Below are positions 11,754 through 22,833 of a stretch of DNA of 64,000 bases, one piece after another (position 1 is the stretch's first letter; every line of letters begins with the position of its first letter). The stretch is from Onchocerca volvulus. Lineage: Eukaryota; Nematoda; Chromadorea; Rhabditida; Onchocercidae. The notes under the pieces are model-generated. The model was not told where the DNA came from and searched no databases. It was given only the letters and a program-made list of their open reading frames with translations. The stretch spans positions 11,308,616 through 11,372,615 of the forward strand of contig HG738139.1 in the NCBI GenBank assembly GCA_000499405.2, read 5' to 3'. Both the position numbers and the translations under genes were made by a program.

Positions 11754-13704
11754 ATGAAGAATACTGCTGAAACAATATCGGAAATTCATGAAGTTGATAT
11801 TATTGGAAATGTTGTTCGGATTATCAGATTTCTTATAAAATATATTATGAATTTTTGCAAAACATTTTGGATCTAATCAAAAACCTTCACGGATTATCTT
11901 TTAGTTCTCATTCCCATCATTGTTTGTTTTTCGATACTCTACGATTGTGTATCGCTTAATACGCATTGCGCAATGTTTCGGATTTTTTCTGAAAGAATCA
12001 TTACTACGCGATTTGTGTAATAGTAATAGTTGAAAGGATTCGAGAGCTTAGCTTGGTAGATTATTGCTGATAGTAATGCAATAATGTGTAAATTTTATTT
12101 TATAAGCTAAATCGAGTTCTATGTTAAATATATTTTATCACAATATATTTGACATAAAACTTACGATCATTACTGAACCTACAGATGCTACTGCAATCGA
12201 TTACATGATCATATATAGGTAACATTAGCGATGATTGCAAGTGATCCAATAATTAAATGCCAAAATGATATTCAGGATCAAAATCGGAAAATTTTCGTAA
12301 GCATACATGATGAACTAGTTGAAAAATCGTGGTATCAATACAGTTGCTCAGATTGCTCCTTATATCTGTCAAAAAGAGGATGCATTTATTGGACAAATTC
12401 TTTTTTTAATAAAAATTTCTGATATTATTTCAATATGGCATATAATGATGATAAAAATATTGAAACTTTGGATTCTACTGTCTAATTCTATATGAGTAAT
12501 CTTTCCAATATTATTTTAAACATCAAAAAATTATGTAGATATAATACATGTATGTATATGTGACCTGGAATTGAAAGAATGAAAGAAAAAAAAGAGTAAA
12601 AAGTAAAGTGTGGAAGCTACGACTCAATAAAATTGATCAATTGGAATGACAGAATAGTGTGATTTACAACATTTGTATTATTTGCCGGTGCTTTTGAAAT
12701 TTGAACTGCTAGTGAATGTTGTAAATAAATTATTGTTATACCTACTGCAAATTATAACATTCTTCGCGAACAGAAATCGTGCAACACGATATGCAAGTTG
12801 AATCAATTTAATTAGATATTGATTCGTTTTTTTTTTTTTTTTTTTAATCAAAATTTTTATCGCAGTGATCTATGACATTGCTTTCACTGTTCAATTTGTG
12901 TTATTTTCAAGTATCATTTGTTCATATTTTTGAGATTTTTTAAATTATTTACAGGCATTTCTGAAATTTGAAAAATATTGTTTGCAGGCATTTCACAAAA
13001 TTTTGAATCTGAAACTCAGAGAAAAGCGCAACAGATATTTTGAAATTCATTTATAATAGGGCTGTACGTTACAAAGAAAATAAATATTAAATTATATTAT
13101 TTTTCAAATCAATATAGAATAAAAAGAAAAGAAAATGATATGTATTCTTAAATTTGTATATATTCACAGGCAGATATAGATATTCGAAAATTAATTTCAT
13201 TAATAGATGGAATTATAAAATTTCTAGCTATTAATCTTGCAAATAGTTAAAAATAGTAAGGAAGAGAGAGAGAGAAAGAAAAGAAAGAAAAATTGAAAAT
13301 TTGCAAATATTTCTCTCTCTTTTCTTTTTTTGTTTTAAAATTAAATATTATATAAAATAAAAAAAAGGAAGAAAGAAAAAATTGTTAAGAAGATAAGGAA
13401 AAGAAATCTTTTATCTTTCTATTCCTTGTTCATTTAACTGAAACAATACATGTAAGAAACAAATGTGATATCGTTGAAAAGTAATAAAAGATTGTTTATA
13501 GGAATTGGAAAATGCCCCAATAGAAGAAGTAACAATATGGGAAGATAGTAGTAAGTGGTATTAATAGTTGTAAATTGTATAAGTATTGGATGAATGATAA
13601 AGTAATAAATAGCAACAGGTACGGAAAAAAAAAAGGTAAGAAAAAGAAGAGAGAATGAAAAAAAAGATAAAATATTAAGGGATAGAGAAGAAATGAAGTA
13701 TTAA
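11754..13704 (+). CDS. Putative small unrecognised protein (exon model from splice signals)
   Basis: Four exon-like segments, 11754-11810, 12219-12296, 13502-13550 and 13619-13704, join in phase to 89 codons plus a stop. Their peptides are MKNTAETISEIHEVDIIGN, VTLAMIASDPIIKCQNDIQ (plus DQNRKIF), ELENAPIEEVTIWEDS, and a strongly basic tail beginning TEKKKVRKRRENEKKDK. The ATG follows TTGTTCAG by two bases. Acceptors are ATATATAG, TTTATAG and CAACAG; donors are GTTGTT (weak), GTAAGC and GTAAGT (strong). No signal peptide or membrane segment is apparent, and I do not recognise the family. A further exon-like piece at 13170-13249 (ADIDIRKLISLIDG...) after TTCACAG ends in an in-frame TAA and may be an alternative last exon. 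The gene starts 216 bases after the RPC3 stop. It could be real, pseudogenic or chance. Confidence 0.33.
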
Positions 13705-15642
13705 AATATGGCGCAATTGAGGTTTAAGGTAAAAGTTTTATTTCGCCAGAAGGTCTATCACCAAATGAATTATTGGTTTTACTGATATGAAGAAATGTTT
13801 GTTGTTAGTTTATATTCAAATTTATGGACTATTACTGTTTTAGCAGCTTTTTGCACCAATTCTGGTCAAATCATTGATAAGGTGTGCTTTAATTATTATC
13901 ATTTATTTGATCATTTCAGTCTCATTTTTATTTTTTTGCTTAAATTTGTGTTATAATTATTGTTATTGTTTTCCAAAAAAAAAAAAAAAAAAATTTCATA
14001 TTTTAAAATGAGAAGATTTGTTTTAAAAGAAGAACTTTTTTTTTTTGTGTGTGTGAGATGTATAAATATATTTAATATAGAATATTCGGAAAACAACTGA
14101 TTACAAATGTAATTTATCGTTTTGTCGTAAAAATATGAATCAGTTTGATTATTATATATTTAGAATATAATAAATTATTATTGATCGAAAATATACTATG
14201 AAATGATTCAAAAATGAAAATAAGGAAAAGAATAAAAATTAAAAAAACTAAACAAAAGTAAAAACAAATACAAGAACGGTTATGGATAGTTTGTGTATAT
14301 AAATTGTCTTAGCAAACATTTGTTAATTTCGCAAATTTTTTAATTTTAAACAAACTATCAAATGAAAAAATAATGAAAAGTACAATTTTTATGATATTAT
14401 ATGAAATATTTATTTGGTTGTAAATTTAAAATCAAAAACGATTAGAATATTACGTGAACTATTTTTATTATAATATAATAATATTTTTGCTATCAAAAGA
14501 AAGAAATTATGTGATAAAATAATAAATAAAACCAAAACTATGAACTATTGTGTGCAATGAATTCAACTTATAACTATTATATTTTTATATATTTCTAAAT
14601 TTTTATAAATTGATTTTTGTTGTTACTTTGCCTTTTTTTTTCAAATCATTTTAAACATTAAATCAAATATTTGATATATTTTTATTTTTATTTTTTTTTG
14701 ATCCATCGATAATATGGGAACTATTTATGGAAGAAGAGGGATGAAAGGATTCAGAAATGGTACCTGGTGATAAAGTATGAGATTAAGCAGAAACAAATAT
14801 GTCTAATGTACACATGCGGAATATTGTATCAGTATGACCTTTGAACTAACCGCTAACCATACCTCTTCCAAAGGATGACATCAGTAACTTGAATAGATGA
14901 CAAATAAATGACAACACATTATCAAATCTACTCATTCATCATAATGAAATCTTCGGGCATACTGTAATTTTAAGGTCAATCAAAGAGAACGAATGTAATA
15001 TCAGCTAGATATGGTTGGAAAAAGATAAGAAATTTTTAAGAATGAATAAATTAAGTAAATAACGAAATTAATGAAAATGATTAAATTTGATTACTTATTT
15101 GTAGTATATTGATAAATAATTATTGATTCAAATTATTCATTTGATCATTTATACAGTTATATCACCAATGATGGATAATTTCGAGATTTTACAATTCAAT
15201 CTTTTGATTGAATTAATCTTTAAAAAAAAGTATGGAATTTATTCTATAAAAATTGTGCTAATTAGGAAAGTATTAAAGATAATTACCGCAGTACTGCATA
15301 AATATATTTCAAAAGCAAATATTGTTGATGGGAATACTGATTATTATTTTCTCAATAATATTTACTATCAAGTTTAAGAAAAAGAAAGACATATTGGATA
15401 TAAAAGAATTTAAACATATATATCATAAATGATAATATCTGATAATTGGACACTTAAAGCAATTATAATGTTTAAGTCGTAAGTTATATTTCATTTTATT
15501 TATTATTATTATTAAATAACCGTGTTACATAAAAAGATTGGAATGAACTAATTAATCGAAGAAAACTGAAATAATTTGAATGAATTTCAAAATTAAATCA
15601 TCCTAAGCAAAATTTCATCCATTTCTTATTTTAGATATTTTC

Positions 15643-15711
15643 AAGAGAAAGGGAGAGAAAGAAAGAGAGAGAGATGGAGGAGGAGGAAAGAAAGAGAGAG
15701 AAAGGGAGAGG
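15643..15711 (+). repeat. Purine (GA) tract
   Basis: About 69 bases are almost all A/G on the plus strand, with a single T near 15675. Homopurine-homopyrimidine tracts of this kind can form triplex DNA; no function can be assigned from sequence. Confidence 0.8.
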
Positions 15712-17479
15712 TAAATTATGAAGTCTAAAAAGTCAAATAGTTTGATTAAATATGAGGTAAAAATATGTTTAGAAATATTTATTTTATCCATTAACATTTG
15801 AAAAAAAAAAATCTTCCATTTATATTTTTATCAATGCTTGATAAAATTCAAATTTTATGAAATTTTAAAAAGGAATTCAAATATTTACAACTAGAAAAGC
15901 ATCTTTTCTCTAAATTTCTCTATTCATATTAATTAATGCCTTTCTTGCATTAAATTATATAAATGCTTAATAAAATTTCATATAATTGCAATTCTAATAG
16001 CAATTAATTTTCATGCAGTAATATATTATATTTAGTTTTATTTAAAATTTGAAATTCGCTTTTATTATTTCATAAATTTTCCCACTCTCCCTCTCTTTTT
16101 TCTTTTTTTTGTGCTTAATATTATATTAATCAGATTAATCAAATTTAATCAAAATTTACTCCGAAAATTAGTTAATGAAAATCATAATAATATTTCAATG
16201 CTAAATGGTAATTAATGAAGTTCTAATTTCAGCTAAATAAAACTGAAATTAATGACGGAAGCGCTCTCTATATTAAGTTGAAATTAATAACAGAAGCTCT
16301 CCCTGTTATTCTATTTTTATCAGTATAATATGTCATCTTATAGGTGACATTTTTATTGATCCTTTAATTTGGTTACAACTGACGGCATCCTTTGATTTAT
16401 TTCAAAAATCAGAAGTATATTCGTTTTGAATTCATCTTTTATACTTTTTTTACCTGTCCTTTCTCGTTACTTTCGCTTTCTCTCTTTCCATTTTCCATAA
16501 ATTCCGCCCACTAGCAAACTTATCTTTTCTCCTCTTTCCTTTTTTCACTTTTTTACTTAACTAATAAAAGACTACTATATCAACTTGACATATTGCAATG
16601 AATTAACAGATCACACACATTTACCATTTACTTTTAGTTTTGCCGGCCACTTCATCTCTTATCCGGTAACTCAAACTCTTCCTTTTGTATCGCAAATTTT
16701 ATTCTAAAAAGTTCTTTTTTTTTTCAAATTTGAATTTACGTACCTTTTTTTTCTAAGCATGAAAAGATATATGGAAAATTTTAAAAAAGATTATCATGAC
16801 CAAAATGTTTTCATTTTATCTGAAAAAAAAAATTAAAAAGGCAGAACAACAATTTTGATCCCGCCTATAAGTGATTAAAACTTTTTTAATTTCTCAGGCA
16901 ATAATTAACATTTTTGACTGCATAATTTATCACTATCATTAATTGGTTGAACGTTGAACAGTGATCAAAAAAGAATGATCTGAGTTCTAGATCACGTTCA
17001 AAATTTCGCTGCTTATTATATTATATTTTTGCCTTATGTAGAATCTGACAGATCACTAAAACACTCAGATAACACGTATTAATTGCAAAAAAAAGAAAAA
17101 AAAAATCAAAGATTTAAATAATTTCGAAAAAAATTTCGATTATTACGAAATTTTATCATAATTCAAATTCTCATCCGAAATTTACTTACTTTATACACTG
17201 CTTAGATTCAAAATATAAGCTGATTTCGACAGAATTTGATTCAGAAAACAATTTAAATAGTATATTATAATATGAATAATTGAATTATATATTTCGATTG
17301 AACGGAAAATAGTAAATTTTTTTTCAGTATTTCCAAAAATTGATAACATTGTCTTTTCTAAGAATAGTTTAATTAACTTTTTAAGAATCATTCCATATTA
17401 AATTGAATATCAAATGATGGCATGCTAAAAAAAGGTAGGAAAAAGAGAAAAGATGAGTTGAAAAAAACTTATCATTACC

Positions 17480-17640
17480 GAGTTATGATTATTCAATTAT
17501 CGATTACCAATTCTTCAATAATTGATTAATAATTTATTAAAGGATAAGTCAAAAAAGATCTTTAATTATCGACTGATGATCATTCGATTATCGATTATTA
17601 ATTACTCAGTCATTGACTAATAATTTATTATCACTATTCT
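17480..17640. repeat. Two-copy AT-rich direct repeat, about 91-bp spacing
   Basis: The block ATTATTCAATTATCGATTA at about 17488 recurs as ATCATTCGATTATCGATTA at about 17579. Each copy is followed by a similar segment ending ACTAATAATTTATTA or ATTAATAATTTATTA. The copies are imperfect. Confidence 0.55.
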
Positions 17641-18009
17641 TAACAGCTAATATAGTTAATCCAACAATTAGTTGATTGGTGATTAATGGTTAAAATCGGA
17701 TGATTGCGCTTAAAATTAACTAAAAATAAAACAAAACGAACAATAATATGTCCCGAATGCTCTTTCTAATTAAATTAATTAACAAAAAGCCTTCTTCCAT
17801 CAATAATTCTTTTGTGTTGCAATTTTCACATCTTTATTCGTCGCCTTGTCAATCTATTCTCATTTCATTTTATTTAACCAAACAAAATACAAAGTGAAAA
17901 TGGATGAATGAATGTTTTTTAGAAGTTGATTTATGAACATTTGCATTGTCTTTAAATAGTACTTTAAAAGATGAGAAAAAAAAAAAAAACGATTTCGCCA
18001 ATTTCTTTC

Positions 18010-18310
18010 TTTTCTTCTCGATCCACAAAAATATCACATCTTCAACTTCATCATTAAAATGTAGTGCTTTATTTCGTACTTCTTCCTTTTGATCCATAAA
18101 AATATTTTCAATTTTATGACAAATAACAGGTGATCGTTTCATTTCTTCTTTTTGATCCATAAAAATAACATCAATTTTATCATAAATGGGTAGCGATTTT
18201 TTGTATTTGTTATCTTTGATCCATAAAAGTATTTCTTCAATTTTATGATAAATAGAAAGCAGTCATTTTCACTTCCTTTTGATTTATAAAAATATTTTCA
18301 ATTCAAACGA
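18010..18310. repeat. Tandem repeat, about 63-bp unit, five degenerate copies
   Basis: The core TTTTGATCCATAAAAATATT recurs with GATCCA (or GATTTA) starting at 18020, 18091, 18154, 18218 and 18281, giving spacings of 71, 63, 64 and 63. Each core is followed by TTCAATTTTATGA-like sequence. Read on the minus strand, two units fall within a 96-codon open frame and both encode MDQKEE, but nothing else suggests coding. I read it as a minisatellite. Confidence 0.8.
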
Positions 18311-18371
18311 TAAATGCGGAAATGGTCATTCTTTTTGCATTCCGGGTCTAGCTAGTCTATACAAACAAAAA

Positions 18372-18990
18372 TGTAAAAAACACGCACGGTTCAAATACAG
18401 TGTTGTGTCAAAATTTCAAAGCAATCGGTGAAGAACGTGCAATTCGTTATTCTAAAGGTAGCGACGTGCCATTTTGAAGAAAGTAGACCCGTCAATAGAT
18501 TCAGTCCGCTTGCTTACTTTTACCTGTTATAGGTGTGACAGGTAAGAAAAAAAGTAAATAAACACGCATCTATTTGAATGCAACGTTGGGTATCAGAATT
18601 TCAAAGCAATCAGTGAAGAACGTGCAATTCGTTATACTAAAGGTAGCGACGTGCCATTTTGAAGAAAGTAGACCCGTCTATAGATTCAGTCCGCTCACTT
18701 ACTTTTACCTGTTATAGGTGTGACAGGTAAGAAAAAAAGTAAATAAACACGCATCTATTTGAATGCAACGTTGGGTATCAGAATTTCAAAGCAATCAGTG
18801 AAGAACGTGCAATTCGTTATTTGGAAAGTAGCAACGTGCCATTTTGCAGAAATTAGACGTGTCAATAGATTCAGTCCGCTTGCTTACTTTTACCTGTTAT
18901 AGGTGTGAAAGGTAAGAAAAAAAGTAAATGAACATGCATCTATTTGAGTGCAACGTTGGGTATCAGAATTTCGAAGCAATCGGTGAAGAA
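18372..18990. repeat. Tandem repeat, 185-bp unit, about 3.3 copies
   Basis: The marker GAACGTGCAATTCGTTA starts at 18433, 18618 and 18803, and its truncated remnant GAA at 18988, so the period is exactly 185 each time. Copies two and three are nearly identical; the first and last are more diverged. Each unit holds an internal inverted repeat, TTACTTTTACCTGT facing ACAGGTAAG(A)nGTAA (18514-18527 with 18538-18557 in the first unit). It is more GC-rich than its surroundings. No coding frame runs through it. Confidence 0.9.
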
Positions 18991-19599
18991 TTTTCAAAGA
19001 TTTAAAATCTTAACGAGCATTTACATTTTTATTTATATAGACATAGATTTTTCATTTTTCTCCCAATTTAAATTTAAAATCATTTCAAACAACTTTTTCC
19101 ATAGATAAAATTATTAAAATATTATCCTAATTAAAAAAAAAAAAGTCCTCAATTTATCCCGTTAATTAAAAAACAAACATATGGATATCATACAAGGTCG
19201 GTATTTTTGCTTTTTTTTTTTTTTTGTGTCTTCATTTCATAATAATTAAGGGAAAAGAAAGGAAAGGAAGAGTGAGAAATTTGGAAGGGAAAAAAAACTG
19301 ATATAAAGGTGGAAAAGAAGAGTGTTTCACATCACATCACCCCTCAAAAGCTTTTTTTTTTTCTTTGTTTTTTTTTCTTTTTTTTTTTTTTTGCGATATA
19401 CTAAAGAAGGAAGGATAGCAAGCGAGAGCATTTATTCGATGATATGAGATATTAAATGATCTGCGATAACCCACCAACTTGACGCCGTTGCCGCCATTCA
19501 TTTGTTCCTATTTTTTGGCATTTTTAAACTTCTTCCTTGACTTTCACTCAATTTACTATCTCTTATTATCATATATTTTTATTTGGGATGGTTGTGAGA

Positions 19600-20180
19600 A
19601 TTAATTAATTGGTCGATTAACTGGTTGCTTTAATTTTGACATTTATAAGTGTGAAGATGTATTAATGTCAATATTTATTTATTTAAGTAGTAGTAAAATT
19701 AGCAGGATTTTTTTTTCTCTAACATCATTCCTATATATATTTATATTTAATAAAAATGATAATTAATTAATTGATCGATTAATTAATTGCTTTAATGTTG
19801 ATATTTACAAGTAGGAAAATCTATTAATGTCAATATTTAATTATTTAAGTGGCTTGACGTCATAATAGGTGATACATATAAACCTTTATTATGATAATTA
19901 ATTAATTGAATAATTGCTTTAACGTTGATATTTAAAAGTAAAGAAATTTGTTAGTGTCAGTATTTAATTACTCAAATAATAGATTTTTAATGTGAATATT
20001 TAATTATTCAAGTGATAAAATTAGGATTTTTTCCTTTTTGACGTTGTGACAGATAATTTCCTTCACATGTAAAAAAAGTTGTGATAATTAATTAACCGGG
20101 TAATTAATGTTAATATTTACGAATAAGGAAGTTTGTTAATGTTAATATTTAATTATTCGAATGATAAAATCAGCAAGATT
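19600..20180. repeat. Degenerate tandem repeat, four copies of about 130-190 bp
   Basis: Each copy begins with AATTAATTAATTG or a close variant and continues with TTGCTTTAATGTTGATATTT, then AATGTCAATATTTAATTATT. Copies start near 19600, 19759, 19892 and 20082. Unequal spacing shows insertions and deletions after duplication. Confidence 0.65.
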
Positions 20181-20789
20181 TTTTTAACAATACAAGAAGT
20201 TAATTATTGCAGAATATTTATTTTTATATATTTTTTTTAATATTTATTTTCTCCTGATTGGTTTATACATGCTTTTCTCATCATTATAACATAACATATC
20301 CATGATATATCTAAATTTTCATATTATGTATTAAAATTTCACCAATATTAGATTTTAAAAGTGGCAAATATATCAGAAAGTTATCTTTTCATTATTAACT
20401 ATGATTGTTGAAGTTCCTTTTTTTTTTTTTTTTCGAATTTATCGTTTATTTTATCAAAATTGTTTTGTTTCGTTGAGTTGAATTTGATTTCTTCCATCTG
20501 TTATCTTTTGTTTTTTTTTCCACTCCATAGAGATTTGAAATTATGTCATTGCAGAGTGTTCATATCAAAATCTCGACTATTACCACTAGAATCTTAAAAA
20601 ATAGGCTTGCAGAATTTGACTATAGCTTTTTTAGGATTAATCAATAAGATTGGTTGTTAACAGTCCAAAAAAGGGAAAAAAATTGAAAATAATTAAATCA
20701 AAATAAATAACTATTAGAATTTAAAGAAGAAAAAATTCTGCACGAATGATTTTTATATCAAAATTCACCTTGCAAGTAGTTGTCCGATA

Positions 20790-20916
20790 AATAATTCTTG
20801 TAATTTCCAACTTACTTAATCTATGTAGATAGTCTCGAATTTTTTCCCTCCTTCAGATCATTTTGAATTTATTTTCAAATTCTTGGCTCAGTAAGTTGGA
20901 AGTTACAAGAATTATT
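20790..20916. repeat. Inverted repeat with 26-bp arms and 75-bp spacer
   Basis: The left arm 20790-20815 (AATAATTCTTGTAATTTCCA...) is the reverse complement of the right arm 20891-20916 with one mismatch, which would be a G-U pair in RNA. This is consistent with a small foldback element or a structured transcript. Confidence 0.75.
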
Positions 20917-21934
20917 GGTTTAAAAAACAGTAAGAAAACAAAAAAAAAAAAGACAGGAAACGATCTAATAAGATATGCTGTAATCATCCATATGGTATTA
21001 TTGTATTAGTAAAATGTTATGTGTTTATTAGTTAATTAAAAAATCCATTACAGTTATCGGAAAATGGGTAAAAAGACGAAAAAAAAAGGATGAAATGGCT
21101 TTGCTTGATTGGTTTAGCCGAATGATCATCGCCGGATTGGTAGTAGTTATTTGTGTTTTTAGAAAAATTTCTTAGCTAATAAATGTTAAATTTTATGATA
21201 ATGGCTTTGAGAAGAAATGTTTGAATTGGTGTATATGTGTATGTGAAGAGAAGAAGAAGAAATATGTAAATGTGTTGAGATTGGAATTATTTTAAGAAAA
21301 GTGGTATTATGTGAAATGAATTTTTGTAAAAATAAATATAAAAAAAACTCTTTTTATGTGTCGTTTTTATTTTCTCCAAAGAAAATAATTTTTTATAACT
21401 CTGCGAACAGTTTAAGGTTAAAATTGATTTCAATTAAAATTGAGCCAAAAAATTTGAAAACAATTTATTTAACGGTTTTAAAAATACGTTCGATTTCATG
21501 CAGTTAAGTTGCCAATAACGGAAATGAGCTAAAAATTAAAAATAAATTTAAATTCATCTAAAAAAAATAGGGACAAAATTGAGATTATGTCTTTAAATAG
21601 AGATTAAAGTAAATTTTTTTCAATTGCAATGATCAGATTTTCTGATATGATTGCAGATACGCTGCTGATAAAAAGTAAAATATATCAATGTTATCACCGG
21701 GAAATGCAAAACTCATAATTTTAGTTCGAAAAGTTCATCCGTTATTTTGCCAATTATTGTTGTTTAATAATTTTATGAGGAATTGTGTTTATACGGTTTG
21801 AACTTTTGATTTCAAATAGATGAAATTTTTCGTAGTTTACAAATGTATATTTCCATTATAATTGATAAGTGAATTTCTTTTTTTTATATTAAATCGAAAA
21901 TAACCAATGTATAAAGTCATCGTTGTGACCTTTG

Positions 21935-21973
21935 AGTTTTAATTGACTTTTCCCGGAAAAGTCAATTAAAACT
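21935..21973. repeat. Perfect palindrome, 19-bp arms around a single base
   Basis: The left arm AGTTTTAATTGACTTTTCC is followed by one C and then its exact reverse complement. A 39-bp palindrome with a one-base centre can extrude a cruciform. Confidence 0.9.
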
Positions 21974-22833
21974 TTTCCCCAAAGTGTAAAAATGCTTGCT
22001 TGAAATTTTTTGTTTCGATGTTTATTTTCATACAAATCATTCGATTGACAGTTGACAGCTTTCATGAAGATAATATTAAGCAGTTCAAAATCTAATGTAA
22101 ATAACCAGGATATGGAGAAGAAAGTATTCGATTTATTAGCAGAAATGATTTTATTTGAGAAATACCGGGACAAATTATTTTATATCCTATTATCTCTTAA
22201 TAGTCATCATGATTATTGTTATCATTAATTTTGATTTCTAACAATTCAAATAAATAATTTTTGATGTGAAATTTGAATTCTTCAAATGGAGTAATTATTT
22301 TTATTAAGTTACTTGATACTTTGAATAAGTAAAATAGAAATTATGGAAAAGTTTTTGAATATTTCTATTTTCGAGAACTTCAAAAATTTCGAAAATAATG
22401 AAATTAGCATTTTTGATTTCTTTTGTGTTCGAAATTTTAGCATTTAGATAAAATTTGTTTAATTAATTTAGCTAGATTTTTTAAATTAGATTTAGTAAAT
22501 AATTAAATTAAAATTTATTTAGTTCTTTTTTTTTTTTTTTCAACAAAAAGCATAACTTTTGTGAGGAAGAAGCAAATAATCATAAACATATCTGGTGCTG
22601 ATAAATTGATAATTATGAGGATGATCATGTGTGATCTGTTAATGTTGTCCTCTTTTCCCCCGCCTTTTTCACTTTCCCGATATATCCCATAAATTAAATA
22701 CTTCATGAACTTACTGTTGTTGATCGGATGGCAGAGGAAGAGGTGGACAGGAGAGAAACGCCTACTATCACACAGCCACTACCATCTATCATCATCATCA
22801 CCTTACCACCACTACCACTACCATCACACCAAT

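Larger units (their letters stand above)
13705..17869. other. Gene-poor AT-rich intergenic region, first part
   Basis: No exon chain could be built here. It contains homopolymer runs, a long purine tract near 15.65 kb and a two-copy 60-bp repeat near 17.5 kb. A segment at 13845-13879 (CAGCTTTTTGCACC...AAG|GTGTGC) has splice-like edges but no partner exons. Confidence 0.5.
20181..22704. other. AT-rich intergenic region upstream of the zinc-finger gene
   Basis: No gene could be supported. It holds a long-spaced inverted repeat (20790-20916) and a 39-bp palindrome (21935-21973), listed separately. Short frames at 21301-21507 and 21889-22173 are AT-driven and lack recognisable content. Confidence 0.5.

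Noticed and set aside
13170..13249. Exon-like piece after TTCACAG encoding ADIDIRKLISLIDG...
   Set aside because: Its only open frame runs into TAA, and its sole donor leaves a phase that the next exon cannot accept. It is mentioned only as a possible alternative last exon of the small gene.
17870..18160. 96-codon minus-strand open frame with repeated MDQKEE
   Set aside because: Produced by two units of the 63-bp tandem repeat; the rest is Phe/Ser runs from a poly(A) tract.
18372..18990. CRISPR-like or transposon interpretation of the 185-bp array
   Set aside because: Units are contiguous with no variable spacers, there are no terminal inverted repeats at the array ends and no transposase frame nearby.
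22705..22833. 43-residue N-terminal extension of the zinc-finger protein
   Set aside because: In frame, but His/Ser/Tyr low complexity from ATC/ACC repeats; the ATG at 22834 gives a more normal start. Kept as an alternative.
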